From NCBI GenBank assembly GCA_017557865.1, contig JAFYXW010000001.1, positions 124,001 to 188,000 of the forward strand: DNA of 64,000 nucleotides, written 5' to 3'. The notes below the pieces were generated by a model. The model worked only from the letters and a program-made list of their open reading frames with translations, was not told the origin of the DNA and made no database searches. Shown here in pieces: positions 7,799-16,565 of this stretch (within the stretch, counting starts at the first letter, position 1; the number at the start of each line of letters is the position of its first letter). The DNA comes from Candidatus Saccharimonadota bacterium (GTDB lineage: Bacteria > Patescibacteriota > Saccharimonadia > Saccharimonadales > Saccharimonadaceae). The position numbers and the translations under genes are program-made.

Positions 7799-7807
7799 AT
7801 TATACCA
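7799..7807 (-). promoter_or_regulatory. Extended -10 promoter of typA
   Basis: TGGTATAAT on the minus strand ending 7 nt before the typA ATG. No good -35 is visible; the expected start point coincides with the ATG. Confidence 0.75.
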
Positions 7808-7810
7808 CTT

Positions 7811-7849
7811 TTTTGAGAAAAAATAAAGGGAGCCTAAGCTAAGACTCCC
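7811..7849 (-). terminator. Intrinsic terminator
   Basis: An 8-bp stem GGGAGTCT / AGGCTCCC with a 6-nt loop, then TTTATTTTTT on the minus strand. It ends the 7864-8691 gene just upstream of the typA promoter. Confidence 0.8.
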
Positions 7850-7863
7850 TAAAAAGGTACCGA

Positions 7864-8691
7864 CTAAGCAACGAATCTTTGAATCAGTCGCTTGTCCGCG
7901 TGTTTGGTGACGAGGATTCCCCGGATAAAATCTTTTTCTTCGCTGTTCATTGCTGAAGCAGGTGCACTTTCGGCGAACTTATTAATATCGATATTGTCCG
8001 CCCCGTGCCAAATCAGCTCGGCTAGCGCCAAAGAATCTTCGCGTCGAGAAGAATATCCGATTTCTTTTAAGAATTTGTCCACGAGCACGTTGGTATGCCC
8101 GCCAAAATCCACGAATGTCTCAATGAAAGCAGCGAACCCGTCGTTTGTGTAATCGAGGATATTTTGCATCGAAACATAGTTTTCGATGAAATTATCTACG
8201 GTGACGTTTTCGGGCAATGCCTTAAAATCTGCCAAGATAAATTCGTGCTCCAAATCTAGATAAGTAGCTAAATACTTGTTGGTATCGATACCAAGTTTTT
8301 TTAACTCTTCTTGATACTTGGTGATTGTTTCTTCAAAGAAAGATGTTGAATCTTCTTTTAAAATCTTTTCGACAAATTCTTTTGCTTTTTCCTTATCTAA
8401 CCCGTGTTTGATTAAAACATTTAAATCTCTAAACATCGCCTTTGGATTATCTGTAGAGATCCACGAATTAAATAATTCAAAGATTGAGTCTCCGTTCGCA
8501 CCATAAGCCAGGAGTTTTTCCGGCACATCTTTAAATTCTCCATCATAGAGATATTCCAGACGCTTTGATAAAACCCTCGCTAAAATGTCTACATTGATAT
8601 CATCGTTCTCGTCGTACCCGGCTAACTTATACAAGTTGACCAAATCGTTTCTTCTCCAATTTCTAATACGAATAACTCTAGGTATAAACAC
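7864..8691 (-). CDS. Helical protein, possibly repeat-type, unknown
   Basis: No family recognised. 275 residues, acidic, no signal or membrane segment. Patches such as LLAYGANGDSIFELF and LIWHGADNIDINKF recall ankyrin-like helix-turn-helix units, and FVDFGGHTNVLVDKFL is similar, so a diverged alpha-solenoid is plausible. The start is GTG at 8691, ten bases after AAAGGAG. A candidate extended -10 TGATAGAAT lies upstream. Single-gene unit with its own terminator. It may relate to the solenoid proteins at 52.8-59.6 kb, but their C-terminal domain is absent here. Confidence 0.65.
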   Translation of the reverse strand: MFIPRVIRIRNWRRNDLVNLYKLAGYDENDDINVDILARVLSKRLEYLYDGEFKDVPEKLLAYGANGDSIFELFNSWISTDNPKAMFRDLNVLIKHGLDKEKAKEFVEKILKEDSTSFFEETITKYQEELKKLGIDTNKYLATYLDLEHEFILADFKALPENVTVDNFIENYVSMQNILDYTNDGFAAFIETFVDFGGHTNVLVDKFLKEIGYSSRREDSLALAELIWHGADNIDINKFAESAPASAMNSEEKDFIRGILVTKHADKRLIQRFVA

Positions 8692-8775
8692 GACAACCCA
8701 CTCCTTTCACTTCGACTTTTAAATAACATTGGGAAAAGACCAACCTAAATATTCTATCACAAAAGCTTAGATTAT

Positions 8776-10437
8776 TCAATTAGCTCTACCGGTGTTAGGT
8801 GTTTTTGGCACAATTCCGCTCCCGTAACCGCTGATATTAATAGTAACAGGATCTCCCCTGATATCGTCGCTAATTGGGACCAATGTAACTATCCCGCCAT
8901 GGTAATCGGTAATCGTGATCTCCCGCTCAGCTGTTACGCCTAATATTGCATCGTCCACCGCTACCAAAACTTTGCTAGCGTCAGTAGAGAAACTAATTTT
9001 TATCTCTGTTTCGGCAAATCTAACGGCGCTCCAATCAGCTAGAGTTGGCTTTAAAATAGCCTCAGTTTCTTCTACTCGCGGCAAGCTGTCGTATCTGGCT
9101 ATAATATAATCCGTCAGCTCTGCCGTGTCGTTAAAACTAGTAATTACCCTGCCGCCGGTTGCCTCGGCTAGCGGCGCGTAGGCTTCGCGATTCTCTGGTT
9201 CGGTAATGATATAAAAATTCACCGGATCGATACTTTTGCTCAGTTTTACTACTTCGTCAAATGTAACTTCGTCACGGTCTGGTGATAAAAATTCTGCGTC
9301 AGTTAGCACTACTACGGATTTTGTTGAGCCATATCTCCATTTTAAAGATTTCATTACATGAAACGACGCCGATAGTAGTGATTCTGGGGTGTCGCCTCCG
9401 CCGTCTGTTTTGATCTTGTCTAGCTCTTCCGCAAAGATTTCTAACGTACAGGTTTCAAAACTACAGTGTTCCACTGGCATATATGGATCGTCTAGATCGC
9501 GATAATCATACAAAGCCACGCGACCGCCTTTATTTAAAGTTTCGGTTGCAAGTCTTAAGGCCTCGGCTCGATAACTGCCAATAGCTCCGCTCATAGAACC
9601 GGTACTGTCGATCAAGATCGCCGTGTCATGTGGCGATGAGATATGATTCTCTAGTCCAAACGTTTTCGTAATCTTATCAAAAATCACTCGGGATGCATCT
9701 TCGTACAAATTATCTGCTACGTAAGCCAAGTGGTCAAAAACACTTAAATGTGAACTGCACATAATATCCATTTTGTTGCACCAAGTGCCAAGTTTGCCGG
9801 CCCAACTTTCAGGTTCGTATGGCACGTAGGCGCCAAGGAGCCCCTTGTATGCTTGGCAGTCCGGAACATACATGCGGTAGTCCGATAAGTTTTGTCCACG
9901 ACATGCCGCCGGCATTATACCCTCGCCTTCCGGCAAGTAAAGTTTGGGGTCGCCAAAAGTTGCTGCAAAAATTACTTTATCCGCATTTAAACTTGCTAAG
10001 CTTTTTGATATCACCATCGCGCCTTGTGAGTATCCGCCTAATACAAATTTCGTATTACTGCAACCGCTAGAGTTTACTGTGTTTTGGAGCTTCCTGGTGC
10101 CATCGTTTACGCTTTTGCCGAACGCATATGCTTCGCCCGCGCCAAAATATGCGCCGAGCATAGTCCCGACATCGTTTACTCCTATCGCTGGGTAGTCTAG
10201 ATTAATAAAATCATAAGTTAGCGCCGTAGTCTTTAATTTGGCCTCGATGGTATTTTTAAAACTGTCGTAATTCCCATCCCCTTCCATTGGCGACCCGGAC
10301 CCGCGCGCAAAGATAATTCTTACGTCCGGGCAGCTTTCGGCCTGGGCTTTTAGTCGCGGCACTACACTAACTGCACCAATTATTAGTGCGACCGCCAAAT
10401 AGTCCACCCTAATTTTTTTAAATTTTTTACCTCGCAT
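8776..10437 (-). CDS. Secreted cutinase-like / von Willebrand A fusion protein
   Basis: 553 residues. Basic N-terminus and hydrophobic signal peptide (about 1-33, likely cut after AQA). Residues ~36-260 form a cutinase-family alpha/beta hydrolase: nucleophile GYSQG (Ser137), then a Cys-bounded segment with Asp224 and His236 as the rest of the triad. Residues ~271-440 are a vWA domain with MIDAS DSTGS (277-281) and VVVLTDAEF. A beta-rich domain follows. The C-terminus ends TPNTG plus three residues: an LPXTG-like sorting motif without its membrane helix and basic tail. Such esterases act on cutin, wax or mycolate-type esters; the vWA domain suggests protein binding. Host-envelope targeting is inference. 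Confidence 0.85.
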   Translation of the reverse strand: MRGKKFKKIRVDYLAVALIIGAVSVVPRLKAQAESCPDVRIIFARGSGSPMEGDGNYDSFKNTIEAKLKTTALTYDFINLDYPAIGVNDVGTMLGAYFGAGEAYAFGKSVNDGTRKLQNTVNSSGCSNTKFVLGGYSQGAMVISKSLASLNADKVIFAATFGDPKLYLPEGEGIMPAACRGQNLSDYRMYVPDCQAYKGLLGAYVPYEPESWAGKLGTWCNKMDIMCSSHLSVFDHLAYVADNLYEDASRVIFDKITKTFGLENHISSPHDTAILIDSTGSMSGAIGSYRAEALRLATETLNKGGRVALYDYRDLDDPYMPVEHCSFETCTLEIFAEELDKIKTDGGGDTPESLLSASFHVMKSLKWRYGSTKSVVVLTDAEFLSPDRDEVTFDEVVKLSKSIDPVNFYIITEPENREAYAPLAEATGGRVITSFNDTAELTDYIIARYDSLPRVEETEAILKPTLADWSAVRFAETEIKISFSTDASKVLVAVDDAILGVTAEREITITDYHGGIVTLVPISDDIRGDPVTINISGYGSGIVPKTPNTGRAN

Positions 10438-10510
10438 TTTTCTCCTTTTTATTTAATGCAAAATTATAGTCACTTTTTGTTTCAAATTACAACCCCCTGT
10501 GCTTGTTCCA

Positions 10511-10519
10511 TGGTATAAT
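10511..10519 (+). promoter_or_regulatory. Extended -10 promoter of dCMP deaminase
   Basis: TGGTATAAT at 10511-10519, without a convincing -35. The transcript has a short leader carrying GGAGG at 10531-10535. Confidence 0.75.
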
Positions 10520-10539
10520 AGAGAGGAATTGGAGGAAAA

Positions 10540-11088
10540 ATGAGTACAACACAAGCACAGTGGGATGATTATTTCCTAAAAATTGCCGAAACGGTTGCGC
10601 TAAAAAGTAAAGACCCGTCAAGCCAAATGGGTTGCGTTATTGTTGATAAAAACAAACGCGTAGTTTCCGTTGGCTTTAATGGTTTAATTCGTGGTGCCGA
10701 CGAGTCAAAAATGACTCTTTCTGAACGCCCGATGAAGTATCGTTTTGTAATTCATTCAGAAATGAACGCTTTGATCTACGCCCGCCAAGATTTGGAAGGC
10801 TGCACAATTTATAATCGCGTCGCTACTTGTGACAACTGTCTAAAACACTGTCTCCAAGCCGGTATCAAACGTTTTGTTTATCGTGAGCTCCGTGTGCACT
10901 CTCATTCTACTGACCCAACAAAATCTATGACCAACGTCGAAACCGACGAAGCTGTGATTCGTTTGCTCGCTTCCATGCCGGAAGTAGAAACTTTGAATCT
11001 TTCGAACGGCAAAACTTACACTCAAGATATTTTGGATTCTTATCCAAAAGATTCAGAAGAATACAATAGATTAGTAAAGTGGATATAG
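10540..11088 (+). CDS. dCMP/cytidine deaminase family protein (ComEB-like)
   Basis: Zinc-dependent deaminase converting dCMP to dUMP, feeding dTMP synthesis. 182 residues. Zinc and catalytic motif HSEMNAL in the first half and Cys pair TCDNC in the second. The usual Pro before the first Cys is replaced by Thr, a mild variation. ATG at 10540 with GGAGG five bases upstream. It lies opposite ung, tmk and tdk, so this stretch groups deoxypyrimidine salvage and uracil repair. No thymidylate synthase is present in this window. Confidence 0.88.
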   Translation: MSTTQAQWDDYFLKIAETVALKSKDPSSQMGCVIVDKNKRVVSVGFNGLIRGADESKMTLSERPMKYRFVIHSEMNALIYARQDLEGCTIYNRVATCDNCLKHCLQAGIKRFVYRELRVHSHSTDPTKSMTNVETDEAVIRLLASMPEVETLNLSNGKTYTQDILDSYPKDSEEYNRLVKWI

Positions 11089-11158
11089 CAAATTTTTGGG
11101 AGAGCGCTCCGGGCCGCTAAGGCCAAGTCTTTACTCTCCCAAAAATTACTATATCCAC
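11079..11158. repeat. 25-bp inverted repeat between convergent genes
   Basis: Left arm 11079-11104, right arm 11134-11158. They pair along GTGGATATAG and ATTTTTGGGAGAG with only a one-base difference around the junction. The left arm includes the last codons of the deaminase. The 29-nt spacer contains a small GGCC-GCTAA-GGCC hairpin. T-runs lie on the 5' sides of the stem, not after it, so it is not a typical intrinsic terminator on either strand. It could be an mRNA-end stabiliser or a small palindromic insertion. Confidence 0.7.
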
Positions 11159-11160
11159 GT

Positions 11161-11808
11161 TTACCAATCGATTGGTTTCTTGTTGTTTTTGATTAAGTAG
11201 CCATTAGTTTTTGAAAAGTGTTTGCATCCGAAAAATCCGGAGTATGCGGATAAAGGTGATGGGTGCGGGGCTTCCAAGACAAGATGTTTGGTTGTGTCGA
11301 TTAACGCTTTTTTATTCCTTGCGTCCCTGCCCCAAAGCAAAAATACCAAATGCTCGCAGTTTTCATTTAAGTATTTAATTACTTCCGTCGTAAAGATTTC
11401 CCATCCTTTTCCGCGGTGCGAGCCGGCCTTGTGAGCCTCTACGGTCAAGACAGTGTTAAGCAGCAGCACGCCTTGATCTTGCCAATTCTTAAGATTTCCG
11501 GTCGGGTTATTGTGATGTCCTATATCATCGTCGATTTCTTTGTATATATTTATTAATGATGGTGGCACTGGCTGGCTATTTGGGACCGAAAAAGCAAGGC
11601 CCTCGGCTGCGCCTGGCGTATGATATGGATCTTGGCCAAGTATTACGACCTTCACATCATTAAGGTCCGTCGTGAATGCGCGAAACACTAATTCCTTTTT
11701 TGGAAAGACGGTTTTTTGTTCATACTCTGCATGTAAAAATTCTGATAGTTCTTTGAAATAAGGCTTATTAAACTCTGCCTCTAAAAAACTTTTCCAGCTC
11801 GGGTGCAT
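11161..11808 (-). CDS. ung: Uracil-DNA glycosylase (family 1)
   Basis: Removes uracil from DNA to start base-excision repair. 215 residues, typical length. Motifs: GQDPYH (catalytic Asp water-activating loop), FSVP, LLNTVLTVE, LLWGRDA and HPSPLSAYSGF (catalytic His loop). The ATG lies one base after the tmk stop, which implies coupled translation. Last gene of tdk-tmk-ung, sensible next to dUMP-generating dCMP deaminase. Confidence 0.95.
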   Translation of the reverse strand: MHPSWKSFLEAEFNKPYFKELSEFLHAEYEQKTVFPKKELVFRAFTTDLNDVKVVILGQDPYHTPGAAEGLAFSVPNSQPVPPSLINIYKEIDDDIGHHNNPTGNLKNWQDQGVLLLNTVLTVEAHKAGSHRGKGWEIFTTEVIKYLNENCEHLVFLLWGRDARNKKALIDTTKHLVLEAPHPSPLSAYSGFFGCKHFSKTNGYLIKNNKKPIDW

Positions 11809-11809
11809 A

Positions 11810-12430
11810 TTATAATTCTTTTTTGATTAATTCAAATACTTCGTCAATTGTGCCAGAAGCATCGATTGTCGGGATCTTGTATTCTTTCGCAACCTTTATG
11901 TAGGCGGCATTGATTTTACGTTGAAATTCATTGCCTTTAGACTTCCAGACCTCTTGTTTGCGGTCCCATTTTTTATCGGTTTGCGTGCCAAGACGCTTGG
12001 CCTGCTCTTCTTCGCTGAGTGTCAGCAAAAACGTTTTGTCCGGCTTAAAATAATAATCCGGCATAGTGTCTTTATGGATTTTGGTGATAAACGAACGACT
12101 AACTCCGGCTCCGTATCCTTCATAAACCAAAGTCGAAAGCCAACTGCGTGCGGTAATTACGATGTCGCCATTTTTTAGCGCCGGCTCTGCAAGACGACGC
12201 CATTGCTCGTAACGATTAACTAGATAAAGCATTACGCGAGTCTTGTTACCAATATCTTGCTTGGAGCCATAATTAAGTCTAGCGATTTCGGAAATAAATT
12301 CATCTTCACTGCCGGTACCAGATTCGGAATAGGCTACTACTTTTTTGCCTTGGGCTTCAAAGTATTCTTTTAGCTTTTTTGCTTGAGTGTCTTTGCCGGT
12401 ACCATCTTGGCCCTCAACTACTATGAACAT
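11810..12430 (-). CDS. tmk: Thymidylate kinase
   Basis: Phosphorylates dTMP to dTDP. 206 residues with P-loop EGQDGTGKDT at the N-terminus and a substrate-binding region containing ARSWLSTLVYEGYG, where the canonical DR is AR. The lid region carries RLGTQTDKKWDR. The P-loop has Asp in place of the usual Ser/Thr after GK. It overlaps tdk by 10 nt. A related nucleoside monophosphate kinase role cannot be excluded, but the tdk neighbour supports dTMP. Confidence 0.82.
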   Translation of the reverse strand: MFIVVEGQDGTGKDTQAKKLKEYFEAQGKKVVAYSESGTGSEDEFISEIARLNYGSKQDIGNKTRVMLYLVNRYEQWRRLAEPALKNGDIVITARSWLSTLVYEGYGAGVSRSFITKIHKDTMPDYYFKPDKTFLLTLSEEEQAKRLGTQTDKKWDRKQEVWKSKGNEFQRKINAAYIKVAKEYKIPTIDASGTIDEVFELIKKEL

Positions 12431-13017
12431 TTTTTCTCCTCCATTAATTTTTCATAACAAGCCGGACAAATTGCGCGGTACTCTACGTCGGTCTTGCCGT
12501 CATCAATAATAATATCAGGTCCATCAGTCGCTAACTCGCCGTTTACTAGCCGAATATTTAATGTGGCTTTTTTGCCGCAAGTACAAATCGTCTTTAGCTC
12601 TTCAATTTCATGAGCAATTTGCAAAAGCCTTGTGGCGCCTTCAAAACCTTTGTCGTCTTGACGGAAGTTAAGCCTAAGCCCATACGCCATTACTGGGATA
12701 TTTAAACGAATTGTAACTTTCATCAATTGGTCTACTTGAGTTTTGGTCAAGAACTGAGCTTCGTCCACCAATACGCATGCCACATCACTATAGTTTTTTA
12801 AAATCTCCTTGTATAGATCCGTGTCATGGCCAAAACAAAAATTTGTTTTGCGTTCTGGCCCAATTCTAGTTAATAGTTTGGTGCCGTTTTTTGTATCGGC
12901 AGCTGGTTTTATCACGCAGACTTTATGCCCGCGTTCTTCATAATTAAATGCAACCTGAAGTAGCTGCATTGTTTTTCCGCACCCCATTGCCCCATATCTA
13001 AAATATAGTTTTGCCAT
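12421..13017 (-). CDS. tdk: Thymidine kinase
   Basis: Type II thymidine kinase: thymidine plus ATP to dTMP. 198 residues. P-loop YGAMGCGKT, Walker B-like VLVDEAQFL, lasso-like domain with zinc ligands CTC (normally CxxC) and CPAC near the C-terminus. It begins the tdk-tmk-ung unit, RBS GAGG upstream of the ATG at 13017. With tmk it allows use of imported thymidine, which suits a host-dependent cell. Confidence 0.93.
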   Translation of the reverse strand: MAKLYFRYGAMGCGKTMQLLQVAFNYEERGHKVCVIKPAADTKNGTKLLTRIGPERKTNFCFGHDTDLYKEILKNYSDVACVLVDEAQFLTKTQVDQLMKVTIRLNIPVMAYGLRLNFRQDDKGFEGATRLLQIAHEIEELKTICTCGKKATLNIRLVNGELATDGPDIIIDDGKTDVEYRAICPACYEKLMEEKKCS

Positions 13018-13045
13018 AAAACCTCTTTTTTAAATTATAACACGG

Positions 13046-14821
13046 TTAATTCTCTGCGAACTGCGAATTATATAGTTCCGCATAGAATCCGTTTGCCTTT
13101 AATAGATCTTCGTGATTGCCGCGTTCTACAATCTTGCCGTCTTTCATTACTAGAATCAAATCCGAATTCCTAATTGTAGAAAGACGATGCGCAATTACGA
13201 ACGAAGTGCGTTTTTTGGTTAATGTTTCGAATGAATCCTGAATCAACTGTTCCGTGCGCGTATCTACATTAGACGTTGCCTCATCTAGAATCATCATCGG
13301 CGGGTTCGCTACCATTGCGCGGGCAATTGTTACTAGCTGCTTTTCGCCTGCCGAGATGTTATCGCTATCTTCCGAAATCTCGGACTTGTAGGCTTTTGGC
13401 AAAGCTTCAATGATGTGATTTACGTTGCTTAGTTTCGCGGCCTTGACGATTTCGTCCATAGTCGCATCTTGCTTACCGTAACGGAGGTTTTCTGCTACCG
13501 TGCCAGAAAAGAGCCAGGTGTCCTGTAACACCATACCAAACAGCTTTCTCACATCCGCCCGCTTCATTTCGCGAGTTGGCACACCATCGATTGTGATATA
13601 ACCAGAGTCTGGCTCATAAAAACGCATTAACAAATTGATGATAGTAGTTTTGCCAGCACCAGTTGGACCGACGATTGCTACTTTCATGCCAGGCTCCACT
13701 TTGACTGAAAAGTCGCGGATGATTGGACGTTTCTTGTCATAACTAAAGCACACATCGTGAAACTCTACCGCGCCCTTCACGCTTTCAAGTTCAACGGCTG
13801 GTTCTGGGTCCGGGGCTTCTTCTAGCTCTTCCAAAAATTCAAAAATCCTTTCTGCCGAAGCCAGCAAAGCCTGAATCGTGGAAACGGTCGATGCGATTTC
13901 GGTGATTGGGCGGTTAAAACGTGATACATATTGTACGAATGCTTGAATGCTGCCAATTGTCATTTGTCCATTTATTACTAGCATGCCGCCCATAATACAA
14001 ACAGCTACATAACCTAGGTTCGTGAAAATGTGGGTTACTGGCATGGAAATAGAAGACAAGAACTGCGACTTCAAAGTGATCTTTGTTAATTTATTGTTTA
14101 TTGCACCAAATTCGGCTAGCGCAGTATCTTCGTAAGAGTTAATTTTAATGACATTTTGTCCAGCATAGTCTTCTTCTACGCGTGCGTTCAAAGAACCTAG
14201 TATAGTTTGTCTTTCTAGGAAAAACTTTTGTGCGTAAACCGTGATCTTGCCTACCACTAGTACTGATAGCGGCACTACGATAAACGACACCAAGGACAGT
14301 GGTACCGAAATTGTGAGCATAATAATGATAATGCCAAGCAGAATCGTGACGCTAAGGGAAATGTCGGCAATTTCTTGCGATAAAGATGTAACCAAAATAT
14401 CAATATCGTTAGTCATACGTGATAGTACGTCACCATACTTATGCGTATCAAAATATGAAATTGGTAGCTTATTGATTTTATCGATAATTCGTTCACGTAA
14501 ACTCGCCGTGTATTTCGCGGAAACTACCGCCAAAATGAACGCTTGTCCATAGTTTAATGCCGCCGAGGTGACAAATAGACCTACAATCAACCAAGTCTTG
14601 CCAAGGATAATATCCATATCAATTTCTGGATAAGTTTCGATTGCCGCATTGGTCATATCGCCTAGGATCTTTGGGATAAAAATGCCAAGTAGGGCCGAGC
14701 CGACCGAAAGTAGCACTGCTATCAAAATTGCGAACCAGTATTTACGGATAGATTTGATAAATTTACGGAAAGTTTGACGGCCATGCTTGGCTTTGCCTCT
14801 ACCATGAATATCGTTATGCAT
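13046..14821 (-). CDS. ABC exporter half-transporter, catalytic-site subunit
   Basis: 591 residues: N-terminal six-helix exporter domain (about 25-320), then an ABC ATPase. Walker A GPTGAGKTT, Q-loop VLQDTW, Walker B ILDEATS with catalytic Glu, switch His in IAHRLST. The signature is degenerate (ISAGE for LSGGQ). It overlaps the partner gene by 8 nt. In a heterodimer its Walker sites pair with the partner's intact signature, giving one working ATP site. Substrate unknown (lipid, peptide or drug). Confidence 0.92.
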   Translation of the reverse strand: MHNDIHGRGKAKHGRQTFRKFIKSIRKYWFAILIAVLLSVGSALLGIFIPKILGDMTNAAIETYPEIDMDIILGKTWLIVGLFVTSAALNYGQAFILAVVSAKYTASLRERIIDKINKLPISYFDTHKYGDVLSRMTNDIDILVTSLSQEIADISLSVTILLGIIIIMLTISVPLSLVSFIVVPLSVLVVGKITVYAQKFFLERQTILGSLNARVEEDYAGQNVIKINSYEDTALAEFGAINNKLTKITLKSQFLSSISMPVTHIFTNLGYVAVCIMGGMLVINGQMTIGSIQAFVQYVSRFNRPITEIASTVSTIQALLASAERIFEFLEELEEAPDPEPAVELESVKGAVEFHDVCFSYDKKRPIIRDFSVKVEPGMKVAIVGPTGAGKTTIINLLMRFYEPDSGYITIDGVPTREMKRADVRKLFGMVLQDTWLFSGTVAENLRYGKQDATMDEIVKAAKLSNVNHIIEALPKAYKSEISEDSDNISAGEKQLVTIARAMVANPPMMILDEATSNVDTRTEQLIQDSFETLTKKRTSFVIAHRLSTIRNSDLILVMKDGKIVERGNHEDLLKANGFYAELYNSQFAEN

Positions 14822-16565
14822 GGGCCTCCTTTAATTCGCGCGTGAACTCCTTGTCGGATAATTGTGACTGCACAATGCTTCTGTAAACCGCACAGTTTTT
14901 TAATAGATCGAAGTGCTTGCCCTTCCCCACGATTTTGCCGTCGTCTAAAACTACAATTTGATCTGCATTTTTAATTGTGCTGATGCGTTGCGCAACAATT
15001 AAAACAACAGCATCATTTACGACCGGCTTTAATGCTTCGCGGAGCTTAACGTCTGTCTTCATATCGAGCGCCGAGAAAGAATCGTCAAAAATGTAAATGT
15101 CTGGGTTCTTGCAAATTGCCCGCGCAATTGAAAGACGCTGTTTTTGCCCACCCGAAACATTGGACCCGCCTTGTGCAATGTGTGAATTATAGCCATTTGG
15201 CATTTTCTCGACAAAGCTACTGGCTTGAGCGATTTTTGCAGCCTCTTTTACTTGTGTATCGGTTGCGGATTGTGCACCAAAACGAATATTTGATGCTACG
15301 GTACCAGAAAACAAAATCCCATGTTGCGGCACTAAACCGATTCGTTTCATTAAGTCATCTTTTTCGTAATCATGCGTGTTAATGCCGTTTACTAAAACCT
15401 CGCCACTAGTCGGCTCATAAAATCTCGGCACTAAATTAATCAAAGTAGATTTACCGGAACCAGTCGAGCCAATAAACGCCGTTGTTTCTCCGGCCTTCGC
15501 CACAAAAGAAATATTTTCCAAAACTTTCTCACCCGCGTTAGTATAATAAAAATCAACATTTTTAAATTCTACTGACGGGACTTTGTCTGGCACTCCGATA
15601 GTCTTTTCTTTCCAATGTACCTTCGGTTCGGAATTAAGGACTTCGTTAATTCTCCCCGCCGACACATTTGCACGTGGTAACATTACGAACAAAATCGAAA
15701 GCATCAAAAACGACATCATCACAAAAGTTACATACTGTGCAAACGCCGTCATGCTACCAAGGTACGAATAGTCTTTGGTGAGTAAAGTAATCCCTACGAA
15801 TGTACAAAGTAAAGTCAAACCATTTAAAACTATATTAATAATCGGATTTTGCAATTCCAAAATCCGGTCAATAAAAATCAAGAGCTTTGTGAGTTTGTCA
15901 TTAGTTTGTTTAAATTTCTTTTCTTCAGTTTTTTCTTTATTGAAGGCACGTACAACTTTTAATCCGGTTAGATTTTCGCGAGTTATCAAAGTAATACGGT
16001 CGACTAAAGTTTGGAAAATCTTAAATTTTGGAATTACCAGTGACATAATCAAAATTACGGAACCAAGTACTGCAACTATACCAAGCGCAATGATCCAGCT
16101 CATGTCCGGAGCGGTTTGAATTGCCATAATTAGGGAGATTATACAAAAGAGTGGCGCATGCAACATCAAAGACAACATCATTACTACGGTTTGTTGTACC
16201 TGGTTAGTGTCGTTAGTAGTACGGTTAATGAGTGACGCCGTGCTAAAGTGTTCCAAATCCGAAGTGTTCAAAATCATGATTTTTTCGAAAATCTTTGCGC
16301 GCACGTCACGAATAAAATATGCCCCGATTCTAGCGGACAAATATCCGGAAGCCAAAGAACATACTGCCGAAAAAACTGTGAGCGCAGCCATCTCTAAGCC
16401 AATTTGCCAAATATGGTCGGTGTCGCCAGTTACAATTCCTTGGTTGATGATATCCGCCATCAAAGACGGCAATTGCAAAGTTGTATAAACTTGCGCACCA
16501 ACCAAAAAGACCAAGATAATTACCTGCCACCAATATGGCTTTAGAAAACGAAGTAGTTTAAGCAT
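14814..16565 (-). CDS. ABC exporter half-transporter, degenerate-site subunit
   Basis: 583 residues: six transmembrane helices then ABC ATPase. Walker A GSTGSGKST, intact signature VSGGQ, but Walker B ends FDDS (Asp for catalytic Glu) and the switch His is Gln (VAQRIST). These are the hallmarks of the degenerate half of heterodimeric exporters such as the TM287/288 or BmrCD type. It overlaps the next gene upstream by 8 nt, forming a four-gene envelope operon. Confidence 0.92.
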   Translation of the reverse strand: MLKLLRFLKPYWWQVIILVFLVGAQVYTTLQLPSLMADIINQGIVTGDTDHIWQIGLEMAALTVFSAVCSLASGYLSARIGAYFIRDVRAKIFEKIMILNTSDLEHFSTASLINRTTNDTNQVQQTVVMMLSLMLHAPLFCIISLIMAIQTAPDMSWIIALGIVAVLGSVILIMSLVIPKFKIFQTLVDRITLITRENLTGLKVVRAFNKEKTEEKKFKQTNDKLTKLLIFIDRILELQNPIINIVLNGLTLLCTFVGITLLTKDYSYLGSMTAFAQYVTFVMMSFLMLSILFVMLPRANVSAGRINEVLNSEPKVHWKEKTIGVPDKVPSVEFKNVDFYYTNAGEKVLENISFVAKAGETTAFIGSTGSGKSTLINLVPRFYEPTSGEVLVNGINTHDYEKDDLMKRIGLVPQHGILFSGTVASNIRFGAQSATDTQVKEAAKIAQASSFVEKMPNGYNSHIAQGGSNVSGGQKQRLSIARAICKNPDIYIFDDSFSALDMKTDVKLREALKPVVNDAVVLIVAQRISTIKNADQIVVLDDGKIVGKGKHFDLLKNCAVYRSIVQSQLSDKEFTRELKEAHA

